From positions 19,224,501-19,288,500 of the forward strand of contig NC_090954.1 in assembly GCF_040807025.1 (NCBI RefSeq): a DNA stretch of 64,000 nucleotides, given 5' to 3'. The notes beneath the pieces are model-generated. The model ran no database searches. It saw nothing but the letters and a program-made list of their open reading frames with translations, and was not told where the DNA came from. Positions 41,301 through 50,400 of this stretch are shown here, piece by piece. Source of the stretch: Struthio camelus. Its lineage: Eukaryota; Chordata; Aves; Struthioniformes; Struthionidae. Numbering within the stretch: the stretch's first letter is position 1; each line of letters starts with the position of its first letter. The position numbers and the translations under genes were made by a program.

Positions 41301-44300
41301 CAACTTTTGTTCAGATTTATTAATTTTACTCGTTTATTGAGTTCTCCAAGTAGTGCGCTGAGCTTCACTGTTCTTTTCAAGTCCCTGATTTAGGACCTTA
41401 GTGAGAAGCCCGAAAGATCATACTAGGCAAGGCTGTTCACTTTCTACCAGAGTGTTACAAGGTAAGTGGACCATGAAAATGTAATTTTCAAACAATTTTT
41501 TGAGATGTCAATGCATTAGAAGAGGATTTAGGAGCAACTCCACATTGTTTAATCTGACTTTTAGCTATTCACCTATGACATTAATATCTCTTGTCTGTGC
41601 GTGTTTTTAAGACATTCCACTGACCACTTTTATTTATGAACTTTAAAGGAAGTCACTAAAGGTCCTCAAAATTAAAAGTTAAAACAGGAAGAACACAAGT
41701 CAGTTTTACCAAAAGACTGTGAAAGACAAATCATCAGAGAATTATAGACAAGGTATTTAGTAGTATGGTAATGTCAGTTTGTCACAGACAACTTGGTTTA
41801 ACTCTGGTCCCTCACCATCTCAATAACCACAATTAAATGTTGCTATTAACTGATAGTAGGTTCAGAAATGTCAACAATAACATCTGGGCCCTCTGCTATC
41901 ACATCACGCACCACCAATCCCCGTTATCATGACATTTATTCTGTGAAAATACTGATATGATCTTAAGAAACACATCATGTCCGAGGCTTTCGAGTTCAAG
42001 TTCCTGCAGATCTGATCCAAAAAGAGGCATCTTCCTCCCTCTAATCTAGCCACCAGCTTAACCTTGAGCACATGAACACGATAGACCACACAGGTGTTTT
42101 AGAATTTTTCAGTGTCCTTAGCCTCACCAACACATCTAAAACAAGTTCTGATGCTTCAGAAAAAGACAGGCAGACTGTGTCTCCCTATCAAGATCACGAT
42201 ATGTAGAGAGGGAAGGAGCCTAGAATTGGGAGATGAGCAACAAAGGAACAGCAATGTTGAAACAACTTGAGTTCCTGTCCCATTGTTTAGAAGGCCATGA
42301 AGAGCTCCATGTAGCTCATGGTTAGAAACCTTCTAACTTGCAGCTCACATATATACTACAAGACTCACAGCAAAATAAACTCCATCTTTCACCATGAAAC
42401 ATTAGTAGAAGCTAATTTCTCTGTTACTCTATTAACATAATGGGAATGTTTTTCTTCATGAATAGCTTGCTATGAAATTACGAAAACTATTCAGGTTAGT
42501 TCAAAACTTTTTCAAGGCCTAACCCACAGGTGCCAAGGAAGCTATTTAACATGGAATCAGAAGTTCCAGTCTGATTTATTTTTAATGCCTAACTGAAAGG
42601 GAAAAGCATGAGATGAAGAGTGCTTGAACTCTTTAACCCTTGTATACGTAGCTGACATTTTTTTCCTTTGAGTGAAAGTCAACAGTTAAACAGTGATATA
42701 ATACTCTGATATAATACTCCTCAAACAGGTTAGCCTTGGTGTGGCTGCTGTCAGTCAAATAATTTGAGTAGGAATGAGGTAATACCAGTTCATCCCCAGA
42801 CAATTTTTTTGTATTGCATCATTGTGCTTGAGCAGCAATGACAGCACTCTTTTGTTTCTATTTAAGAACATCCTCCTTTTTCTTCTAGTAAAGTACAATG
42901 AGCATGTCTCTAACTAATCAGTTCAAATCATTTGTCTGATGTTTACTATTGGTTTTTACTGCAGACCAGTTAAGATAATTTTTAATGTTACATTGGTTTG
43001 GATTTACTTACGGTACTCTGAGCTTGGGAAATTTCTGAATATCATTTTCAGACATATTCTGAAAAGGAAACAGATGGTATGTATTACAAAATTGTCCATG
43101 GAATAACCTGTGACTTACAAAAGTTTGCATATTCAAAAACATGGCATGAATTTTCATCTGATAGGAATGTAAAGTACGTAGAAAAGTAACGCAATAGAGC
43201 AGCCTGCCTGTTCCATGGCCCGCTTGGTAAAAAAAGCTTGAATAAGAGGCGTGAACCCATTTTATTAAAAAGGCCTGTATAAATTTTCTCTCAGATTTAC
43301 TGGAAGTTGGTTTTCACTTTATGCTGCCGTCAGTTGTATTCAGATAGCTAGGATGTTAATAAACATTATGGGTATTTGTTTACACAAATTTCTTCAACAA
43401 AGTAGTTAATCATGTTTCTAACTTGAAAGAAGTATTCTGTAGCTAGGATGATTTAAGGATATATGGTAAGAATGATCGGTGAGGAGAAGTGGTATCTTAG
43501 ACTCTCCCTTATCACGGGAGAGCACGGTAAATTGATGTGTTTACAGGCATATGAACTGTTCTTCCAGGATTAGTTTGAAATTAATGGGACTCTGTGAAAA
43601 GTTAAAGTCAAGCCATTTGCCTTCCTGAATTGGGTTCTAATCCAGTTCTTTATTGGTGTCGTATTGTCACAACAACCTACAGGCGTGGTTAAAATCCACC
43701 CCTGCTCAGAGTCTGCCTCTCAAAAGAACTGGAAATAAAACCCTCCCCTGCGATGGCCACCTCCCTAGAGATTGTCAGAGACACTTAAGCTAAAGTGGGC
43801 AAATAGACAGTAAAACAAAAAATCCTCAAACTATTTTTAATTGAAGAATCTTCTATTTTTTTCTCCCCTTTTCTTTCTCATGCTTTCTGGATATTGGTTT
43901 TCATTGTACACTGCCATCACCCTTATTTATCTATCATATAGAAAAACGTATCTTTTATAGATTTATTATTAAAGGTGTCTTGACATATTATAACTCACCT
44001 GAGTAGACAATGTCACACCATTAATAGAGAGCTACCTCCTGATGAGATCCTGTCCAAACGATTATGGAAGCGAGCTCAACAGAACATGCGTGGTCTCTTG
44101 TAATCGTGATTAATGACTACAGCACTCTTCCTGGCAATTTTGGAATTATCCTTGTCTCAGTAAGCGCTAAAAGAATATTTCAAATGCTTTTTATAAACCT
44201 TTGTAATTTTAAAAGTAATGTGTGAGGGAATTGTTGTTTGTAAAGAACTGTTCCTGGTAGGGAAGGCAGACTCGTACAGTAGATACTCATTTTAGGCTAT

Positions 44301-47300
44301 TTTGTTTCACGCCCTTTAAGTATTGCTAAAAATCTAGGATTTAAGTGACTTCAGAAACTCCAGGCTAAATATCGTTATATTTCTTCACGTCTGTGTGAAG
44401 AAATCACGCAAAATTGTGCATGATCACAAAGTTTGTGTGAAATTGTCAGCTTTTAAATAGCGGCATGATTTGCTGGAGCAGAAGAGAGTTTGTGATAAGA
44501 ACCCTCTCTCTAACATCACAGCATACGTCATATGACGTGTTCTAGTGGAGATTTTACACAATTTGAATTGTTAACTGCTGTGACAACACTCTTAGCACAA
44601 CCCCAAGAGTGCCACTGCTCTGATGCAGCTGGAGGATTCCCTGGACTTAAGAGAGTAGCTTTGGCAGCCTGACAAAGCTTAAACGAAGACAAATGATCAA
44701 GGCAAAAGCTGGTGTGCTTTTTACTTTTAAAAAAATGTTTCTAGAAATGGAGGCTTTGTTCCCCTTTCTGCCATGAAATAGCAATTACATTGCAGATTGG
44801 TCCTGACTTGAGCCGAGATGTGCTGAGCGTTGAGAGCTTTACCGCTGCTCCAGCAAAAACAGTCGGCCTCTCTCCTGTTCTGTGCTGTTGTGTGGCTCCA
44901 AGCTTAGATCAGATCAGTGCACTGTGGAAATGCTGAGGAAGTGTTTGCTTTAGTTAATCACAAGCTTCGCAAACCCTCTTTGGAACATGGAGGACAGTCG
45001 GATTCTTTTCGTCTTTCTCACTGCCAGCAGTAAGAAGTTTCTAATTACACATTGGTTCACAATGCTATCAATGATTTTCAGGACAGAACAAATCCAAGCT
45101 GTGTTTTCAGATGCTATTTTTCCTCTGGGAGTACTCACAGGAGGAAAACACTGTAAAAAAGTACTCCCTTTATGGAAATGTCCTGCAGTATTTACTGAGA
45201 ATCTTTATTTTTTCTAAAGACTTTTTAAACTTCTCTCTAGAATTCTATTCTGGTGATAAACCTGACAAATGTTATGGGTTTATGGGTTGTGTGTTATATA
45301 CGGGTGGTCTCATAAAAAGGCCACGTTGCTCTATTAAATCTTAGAGAATGTTATTAGATTAAGTTATGTGGAATCTCTCTGATTTTATCCCAGCTATGTT
45401 TCAACTGGACTTTCATTGCGGTAGGCAGTAGAAACAGAAATGTGACTTTGAAGCTGGGAAGCTATTCTGTTGAAGAAGACGGTACTATTTTTGCAGTTAG
45501 GTTCACTGTGTCGATCTAACAGTGGATATAAAACTTGCAAACACTCAAATCTTAACCGTTCAAGTCCAAATGTAATTTGGCAGTTTCCAGTCGCTTAAAG
45601 ATGGCAAAAGATGTTTCTCAGAAATGTCAATCGTATAGAGAAACAATTATTTTTTCAAGATTGCATTGCACTCTGAAATATTGCATTTAAATTCTCCTAT
45701 TGCTCTATGGCATGAGTGAACCTTTTTTGTGTTATACAATTGTCAAGTAATTCGAAAGCTTAAAAACAACTGTCTCAGCAGACTTGAGCAGCTACCTACT
45801 TAACAGAAAAGCATCCTTTGAATCTGCTAGGATGTTTCTGAAGAAATGCTGCACTCTAAGCTAAGTATTTATAGAAACACCCTGGAAACAATAGAGAAAT
45901 TCAAAATCACTTAGGAATTGCACAGCTATTGCTATTGTCATTTGCACCTCACACGCTTCCAGGCTTTCATAATGTTTCCAGAGCCAGAAGTCCCACTCCA
46001 GCCGCAGATTCTCAGTGCTTGAGTTAAGGAGAATCTCTTAGTGGTTAGTGCAATAAATCCTGTGACATACTGAATCATTCTGACTCCACCGACTGGGGAG
46101 GGTGGTAATCCTGTGCCTACTAGAGATGGTGAAAAAGTTTAATGCTACATTTCTAAGAAATGTCAAAAAACTTGATACATTAGGACAAGTGAATAAAAGA
46201 TAAGAGGGCTGTAAAAGAAATGTGCATCAATTTATCTGCTGTGACTAATTGGACAGCTGATCAAAATGTGGACTTTTTGGAATAATAAATTTGGAAAAAA
46301 AATAGAAATAAAAAAATGAAATAATGATAAAAACCTTTACACATCTTTATGGATGTATACCTAAGACCTGAAAACAGCAGCTGTATAAATGGAAATTGTC
46401 AGCTTTTCTAAAGTTAAGCCAGGTCACTGGTACAGCATGGACCATGCATATTAGCTTCCCTATAGCAATGTTGATTTAAATTCAATGGGAACTTGCTTAC
46501 TATTTTTGATGCAGTTACAGTTTATTGCTTGTGTGTTGCTGCAGAAGAACTTATTTTAACTCTAGAGGCATGTCATAGTGACTTCGGCAGAAGGCCGCTT
46601 GTTCTGGCCTTGTCCGCCTCTTCTTTGGTAGGAGAACAGAATTGATAAATGTGAGGTTTTTCTAGTTAATATTTGAAAACAAGCATTTCCTATAAAGAAA
46701 GAGATTATTAATTCAAGGCAATATTATGGCTTTATAGCTTCCCTGTCCATTTAAAAGATACTAAAATACATACATATTGAACAACATTCTTGGGTTCCCA
46801 GCATTCCATATTCTATCTATATCCAGATATTTAGACCTTATTAACTATCTAGAAGCGAAATGCTGATCCAAAGTAAGGGTCAGAACAATGACCTGATTTA
46901 AAGAATTTTACAACTCTACTTACCAAAAACCTTTGTCCGTTTATACTGTGCTTTCTTACGACTTTCTCACAATCCTTGTACTTTAGCTGCCAAAGAAAGG
47001 AAGATGATTATTGCACACTTAAGAATGGACTAAGGCACTCATCCACATGGCTAACTTTGAGTAGGTGCTTCAAATTAGCCTCGTGTATGCGAGAGCCTAC
47101 TGTGTCTTGTCTGTCGTGGGGATCACATTAGTGAACAATATACTTTTTAATCTTCCTTGGGATAAACTCATAAAAACAGATAGATCTACAGTTCATGACC
47201 CCCACTTAGATGCTATAACCTCATGTTTTTCCATACCCTGCTGGACTGTCTAAATGGTTCATTTTGGTCCGTAAACATGGATTGTTAAGACAAAGATCCT

Positions 47301-50114
47301 TCAGTGTATTTTCACATATTTAGGAACAAGAAAGTTCCTGGTTCTATTCGGATAAAATTTAAATGTAAATTGAGGGACTCACAGAAATAAAATAAAATAG
47401 CCACGTTTGGAAGTACATGACTTTTAACTATTTCCAGTGGGTGCGTTAAGTTTTAGATTTGAACTGAAATAACATCATGTAAGAAAACAGCTTATCTTTT
47501 AGATCTCTAAGGGATTAAATACATTAAATATAATGGCTAGAAGGCATTTCTTCTGTTTCAAGTAGGTAAGTCCATGGCAGAAGGAACCCAAAGAGTAGGC
47601 AAAGTGACTTCTGGGAGAACTTTTTATTCTCAAAATAAAAGAATGTCTACAGCCTCGTCTGGGGCTTTAGCTAGTCAAAAGTTATACAGCTAACAGATCT
47701 TGTACTGCTGGGAGTCTTAAAGGGAACATTATGTCCTTTCTTCTTCTTTTTTTTTTTTATTCTAGTCAATTTTAAGGAGTACAATTAAATCTTGTAACTA
47801 GTTGTTGTTTGAGACCAGATCCTAGAAACATTTGAACAGCTGAGAGTTTATGGGAGCCACCTTCAGTTACTCATATACAGAAACAGACCTAACTCTGCTA
47901 AACATTTTCAAATGCATATTAAAACTTGTGCTGACTGAAGATTTAAACCTATAAATAATAACTCTTTCATATAGTGAATACCATCACAGTATCGCCAGCA
48001 CAATCCTGACAGCAGCAACGAGCAACTGCTAACCAGAATTGACAAAGGTCTTAACTTCCACTGCCCTGTGACATGACCACATGATCGCTTTGTTAGGTGA
48101 TGGTGGACTTGAATGTGACTGATTGATTGAAAATCATCCCTCCTTTGAAAATCATCCCTCAATTATCTCAGTGCAGCAGGAAAAGATTTGCTCATCCCTC
48201 TTGGAACTGAAGTCCTGAACATGGGGCTGCAGGATACTTCCAAGGCAAAATACATCAGTCAGATGAAAATAAAACATTGTTAAGGTATAGTACTGGACCC
48301 TTTAATCTATGTGTGAGGGAAATGGTATGGGTTAATTTGGGGAGAAGGATCTGGTCACTTAGCCCGGACTTGTCTAACTTAGGTTGACATCATTGTCTGA
48401 CAGATTTCCTATAAGACTTTGAGTAGCTTTTCTTGGCCCTGATTCTCCTGTCCAAAAGAGGAATGCTAACATTACCTCTATCCTGGAGGGTGTCTGTGCA
48501 TCAATAAAGGGGAGGTACTCAAAAACCCGTGTACCAATTATGATAGAACTTAGAGTTGATCCTTGTATTGCTGCTAAGAAAATCATTAGCAGCTCTTTCA
48601 GGAAGCCATTTCTTTTGTTAGTCTCTTGGAAATGGTGATCCAAACCACCATGCACCAATGCTGTAATGTCTTCCTTATTCATCTGCAATTGGTTGTTGGT
48701 AATAAGCTCATCTGCTCTATCTCTGCTTCTTTGTTCCACTGTACTGTGCTGCTAACCACTGTGCCTGGAATTAAAGGTTTGCAGATAGCTGGCAGTTTCA
48801 CTTCTCTGGAGATTTTGCAAATACTGATTTTTTTGTTTGATCTGTTTGTTGCCTAGTTTTGCATTCTAGTTTCAAACTTGCCCCAACTCCCCAAAGAAAA
48901 CTACGAAAACTGTTGAAACCATGAATTTTGCATGATTTCAGTGGCAAACCCTGAAGTGACCCTGTTTTTTTTTTCCCCCCAAGACTAGTCTGATAGCTCA
49001 CTTGAAAATGAACACATGTATGCTCACATTGCTTGAAAATGTTCCCAAATCTTTTGATTGATCTGAATGTTAAATTCCAAGCTGACAGTTTTGGATTTGA
49101 GGAGGAACATATTCTGCAGCAAGGGAGATAGACAAGGCACTCTCTCTTATGTGAATTGAAAAACGATGAATTTGCAGAGAACATATAGAAATGAAATTTC
49201 AGTAAAATTGAGTCAGTTACACATTCCTGAGCAATTACAATGGTGTCAGCATTGCTATGTAGAAGATTAACACTGAATTGCCATATTACCTTTGAAAGTA
49301 TTTCTTAACTGTGGAAAATCCTCCACCTTGTAAAATGAAATTTAGAACTGTTCACCAGTGAAAGGTATGTTAAAAGAAGCAGAAGTCCTTAGCTGACCAC
49401 ACAAGGTAATTTCAGAAAAAGTAACAGTGAGGGGAGAAAAGGGGTGGCTAGTAACCTTGATGAAAAGCTCTCTCATAAACAGGGGAGAAGTGAGGAAATG
49501 ACCCATGAGTTTCATCCAGGAAGTTTTCAAGTAGGAAACTAGAACCACAAGGCAAAAGGTTTTCACACTGACCCTAAAAAACCCGCAGGAGTTCTTGTAT
49601 CCACATCTGCTGAGTTCCTGGCTGAGTTCATATGGATGCCTTGATTAGCAAAGACATTCAGAATCTCATTTGTGAACATCGAGCAATTTGAAAAATCTCA
49701 CTTCTGAAAATCATTGAAGAAGACCTAGAAAGCTTGTAATCTTTACACATTAATGTATTTTACAGCCTTCATCTATGTTTTATCAACAATTGTTATAGTA
49801 GTGTGTGCATTTGCTCTGCAAAGCCATCAGTTTCTCTTACAGTTAATTTAAAATACACTTTCAAGATTCATTTATAGGTTTTACTACCAAGTTTAGCTCA
49901 GTTTCTTAATTGGTGGTGGTTTTTGGTTTTATTTTTGCAACAAACTTTTTCTGTTAAAAAAAATCTATCTTTAGCATAAACATTTCGCAGTAGTTTGCTC
50001 CTCTGTCATACAAAGACAAAACACAGTTAAACTCACCGTCTTAAAATATTCTGCTAAGTCATCCGGGTTCCAGGTAACCACGTCTGAACGATAGGGAATG
50101 TTTCTCAAATCCAT
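17178..50114 (-). CDS. LCP2: SLP-76, lymphocyte cytosolic protein 2 (complete, 21 coding exons)
   Basis: SLP-76 is a cytosolic adaptor that links ZAP-70/SYK kinases to VAV1, NCK, ITK, GADS and PLC-gamma in T cells, platelets and other blood cells. Exons (minus strand, 5' to 3'): 50114-50037, 46986-46924, 43058-43012, 33538-33473, 32546-32515, 31044-31007, 29570-29372, 28740-28640, 27467-27398, 27188-27105, 26291-26266, 26157-26138, 26031-25927, 25004-24974, 24330-24318, 23243-23123, 21282-21233, 20376-20273, 19406-19329, 18228-18073, 17300-17178. Together 1605 bases, 534 residues; the human protein has 533. Order: SAM domain (about 12-78), acidic region with tyrosines 114, 129 and 146 (human 113, 128, 145), PLC-gamma-type proline motif QPPIPPQRP (185-193), GADS-binding PSIDRSTKP (235-243), proline-rich linker, SH2 domain (about 423-526) with FLVRDS at 446-451. 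All exon joins keep frame and no internal stop is seen. BLNK, the paralog, is excluded by the closer match throughout. Confidence 0.97.
18073..18228 (-). CDS. LCP2: LCP2 exon 20: core of SH2 domain
   Basis: Residues 443-494, 52 whole codons. It begins DGTFLVRDSS; arginine 449 in FLVRDS is the phosphotyrosine-binding residue of SH2 domains. It continues with PYVLMVLYRDKVYNIQIRY, the central beta sheet. Acceptor CTTTCAG, donor GTACTA. Confidence 0.97.
18893..18918. repeat. 10-base tandem repeat, 2.6 copies
   Basis: The unit ACTTCATTTC is repeated in tandem inside LCP2 intron 19. Seen directly. Confidence 0.85.
19329..19406 (-). CDS. LCP2: LCP2 exon 19: start of SH2 domain
   Basis: Residues 417-442, 26 whole codons. 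It encodes LNDEWYIADISRPEAEAALR, the first strand and helix of the SH2 domain. Acceptor AAACACAG, donor GTACTC. Confidence 0.96.
19565..19592. repeat. Perfect 11-base inverted repeat
   Basis: TTAGTGTATGC and its exact reverse complement are separated by six bases (TAGGTG). It lies in LCP2 intron 18, about 160-185 bases before the exon 19 acceptor, and could fold as a hairpin in the transcript. Confidence 0.85.
20273..20376 (-). CDS. LCP2: LCP2 exon 18: proline-rich linker before SH2
   Basis: Residues 382-416. It encodes DLRPPLPIPSRQ and a charged end TTEKDE. The acceptor is TTTTTAAAG and the donor GTACAA. Less conserved than the domains but in frame on both sides. Confidence 0.92.
21233..21282 (-). 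CDS. LCP2: LCP2 exon 17: serine/proline linker
   Basis: Residues 365-381, with SLSSSGSLPPRFQL resembling the human SASLPPYF segment. The acceptor follows a long pyrimidine tract (the A run seen on the plus strand at about 21289-21302). Donor GTTTGT. Confidence 0.9.
23123..23243 (-). CDS. LCP2: LCP2 exon 16: proline-rich linker
   Basis: Residues 325-364. It includes SSNTFPSRSVKPPPKP and MPGAE, close to the matching human stretch. Acceptor TCTCCACAG, donor GTTTGT. The exon starts in phase 1 and ends in phase 2. Confidence 0.94.
24241..24260. repeat. Poly-T tract of 20
   Basis: A 20-base T run on the plus strand inside LCP2 intron 15; on the transcript it is a poly-A tract. Likely variable in length. 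Confidence 0.9.
24318..24330 (-). CDS. LCP2: LCP2 exon 15: 13-base micro-exon
   Basis: Only 13 bases, encoding four glutamates and the first base of a threonine codon. Borders are CCTCCCCAG before and GTAAGT after. Human SLP-76 has an acidic run at the same place, and skipping this exon would break the frame, so it is very likely real. Confidence 0.85.
24974..25004 (-). CDS. LCP2: LCP2 exon 14: GWP linker
   Basis: 31 bases coding QGWPPQKKTE (residues 310-320 with the split lysine), matching the human KHGWGP region. Acceptor CATTTTAG, donor GTAAGT. Confidence 0.9.
25927..26031 (-). CDS. LCP2: LCP2 exon 13: proline-rich linker
   Basis: Residues 275-309, starting with RSLGEQLAMMPKPPVPP as in the human RSLGEHLPKIQKPPLPP region. 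Two possible donors occur; GTAAGT after 25927 keeps frame with exon 14, the one at 25932 does not. Confidence 0.93.
26138..26157 (-). CDS. LCP2: LCP2 exon 12: 20-base micro-exon
   Basis: Encodes PLTPQL and two bases of an arginine codon (residues 269-274). Acceptor TACTTTACAG and donor GTAAGA are both strong, and the exon is needed to keep frame between exons 11 and 13. Confidence 0.85.
26266..26291 (-). CDS. LCP2: LCP2 exon 11: 26-base micro-exon
   Basis: Encodes GRKPGLPEK (residues 260-268 with the split glycine), corresponding to the human GKKPPFSDK segment. Acceptor TATTTTTAG, donor GTATGA. Confidence 0.9.
27105..27188 (-). CDS. LCP2: LCP2 exon 10: GADS-binding motif
   Basis: Residues 232-259. 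It carries PAPSIDRSTKPPLDR, with R239 and K242 forming the RxxK motif bound by the C-terminal SH3 domain of GADS. Acceptor GTATTTAG, donor GTCAGC. Confidence 0.95.
27398..27467 (-). CDS. LCP2: LCP2 exon 9: proline/asparagine linker
   Basis: Residues 209-231, LPLFPPPSSNNDLNRER, matching the human PLPPPQTNHEEPSRSR stretch. Acceptor TTTGTTTTAG, donor GTAAGT. Confidence 0.92.
28640..28740 (-). CDS. LCP2: LCP2 exon 8: PLC-gamma-binding proline region
   Basis: Residues 175-208, with QPPIPPQRPGPSP, the proline motif assigned in mammals to SH3 binding. The donor at 28639 (GTATGT) keeps frame into exon 9; the GTGCTT eight bases earlier does not. Confidence 0.94.
29372..29570 (-). CDS. LCP2: LCP2 exon 7: acidic phosphotyrosine region
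   Basis: Residues 109-174, the largest exon. It contains two DYESP motifs (tyrosines 114 and 129) and GYEPPPSN (tyrosine 146), the sites that bind VAV1, NCK and ITK once phosphorylated. Acceptor GCACTGCCCAG, donor GTAATT. Confidence 0.97.
31007..31044 (-). CDS. LCP2: LCP2 exon 6: acidic segment
   Basis: 38 bases coding YSQEEEDDWSSF (residues 97-108), like the human HEEDNGGWSSF segment. Acceptor CCTCATGCAG, donor GTAAGT. Confidence 0.93.
32515..32546 (-). CDS. LCP2: LCP2 exon 5: linker after SAM
   Basis: 32 bases coding AQTQKFPENP (residues 86-95), matching the human KPQVPRFPEE stretch. Acceptor TTGTTGCAG, donor GTAAGT. Confidence 0.9.
33473..33538 (-). CDS. LCP2: LCP2 exon 4: end of SAM domain
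   Basis: Residues 63-84, with ISKLSQEINRNEGR, the last SAM helix as in human LSKLSQEINKNEER. Acceptor TTTTAAACAG, donor GTAGGT. Confidence 0.94.
33539..43011 (-). other. LCP2 intron 3, about 9.5 kb
   Basis: This is the largest intron and splits the SAM coding region. It contains an A-rich tract near 38580-38610 and a 10-base palindromic tandem repeat at 37881-37900. No convincing exon or transposon is seen; the short open frames look random. Confidence 0.7.
42694..42719. repeat. 13-base tandem duplication
   Basis: TGATATAATACTC occurs twice in direct tandem within LCP2 intron 3. Seen directly. Confidence 0.85.
43012..43058 (-). CDS. LCP2: LCP2 exon 3: middle of SAM domain
   Basis: 47 bases coding NMSENDIQKFPKLRV (residues 48-62), almost identical to human NLTENDIQKFPKLRV. 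Acceptor CCTTTTCAG, donor GTAAGT. Confidence 0.96.
43059..46923 (-). other. LCP2 intron 2, about 3.9 kb
   Basis: No gene recognised. It holds a perfect 14-base palindrome made of two inverted CRE half sites at 44525-44538. Confidence 0.7.
46924..46986 (-). CDS. LCP2: LCP2 exon 2: SAM domain
   Basis: 21 whole codons coding LKYKDCEKVVRKHSI and NGQRFL (residues 27-47). Acceptor TCTTTGGCAG, donor GTAAGT. Confidence 0.95.
46987..50036 (-). other. LCP2 intron 1, about 3 kb
   Basis: No gene recognised. A minus-strand open frame of 121 codons at 48374-48739 has no similarity I can name. A 16-base direct repeat occurs at 48127 and 48145. As a first intron of a blood-cell gene it may hold enhancers, but I cannot show one. 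Confidence 0.65.
50037..50114 (-). CDS. LCP2: LCP2 exon 1: start codon and N-terminus
   Basis: 26 whole codons starting MDLRNIPYRSDVVTWNP (residues 1-26), aligned without gaps to the human MALRNVPFRSEVLGWDP. The ATG is chosen because the family starts at this exact residue. Donor GTGAGT. Any 5' untranslated exon upstream is not resolved. Confidence 0.95.
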
Positions 50115-50400
50115 TGTAAGTAAGTTTTCTCTTTCAGGCAGCTAGAGAATGTTCATGCCAGTAGTGTCAATGAAATTGCCATGTATTCCCTGTGTGTGAT
50201 CACCTCCAGCACGTATAAATAAATGCCCAGCTCCTTCTCTTTAGCAGACTTTTTATTTCAGAATCACGTTGTTAGCACATCCAAGAGAGCTACTGCTTCC
50301 TCTAATACAAAATGGTCTCTTCTCAGAAAAGTTGTCAGCTAGTCAGCCTTACCACTTCCTTTGTCTGTATATATAAATAAGTAAACAAGGAAGCACAGCA
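50115..50400 (-). promoter_or_regulatory. LCP2 5' flank, candidate promoter with ETS-like sites
   Basis: The DNA just before the LCP2 start codon is not CpG-rich. Read on the minus strand it has GAGGAAGC (50295-50302) and AGGAAGTGGT (50351-50360), both with the GGAA core bound by ETS/PU.1 factors that drive many blood-cell genes. No well-placed TATAAA was found. The transcription start is unknown, so this is inference from position and motif only. Confidence 0.35.
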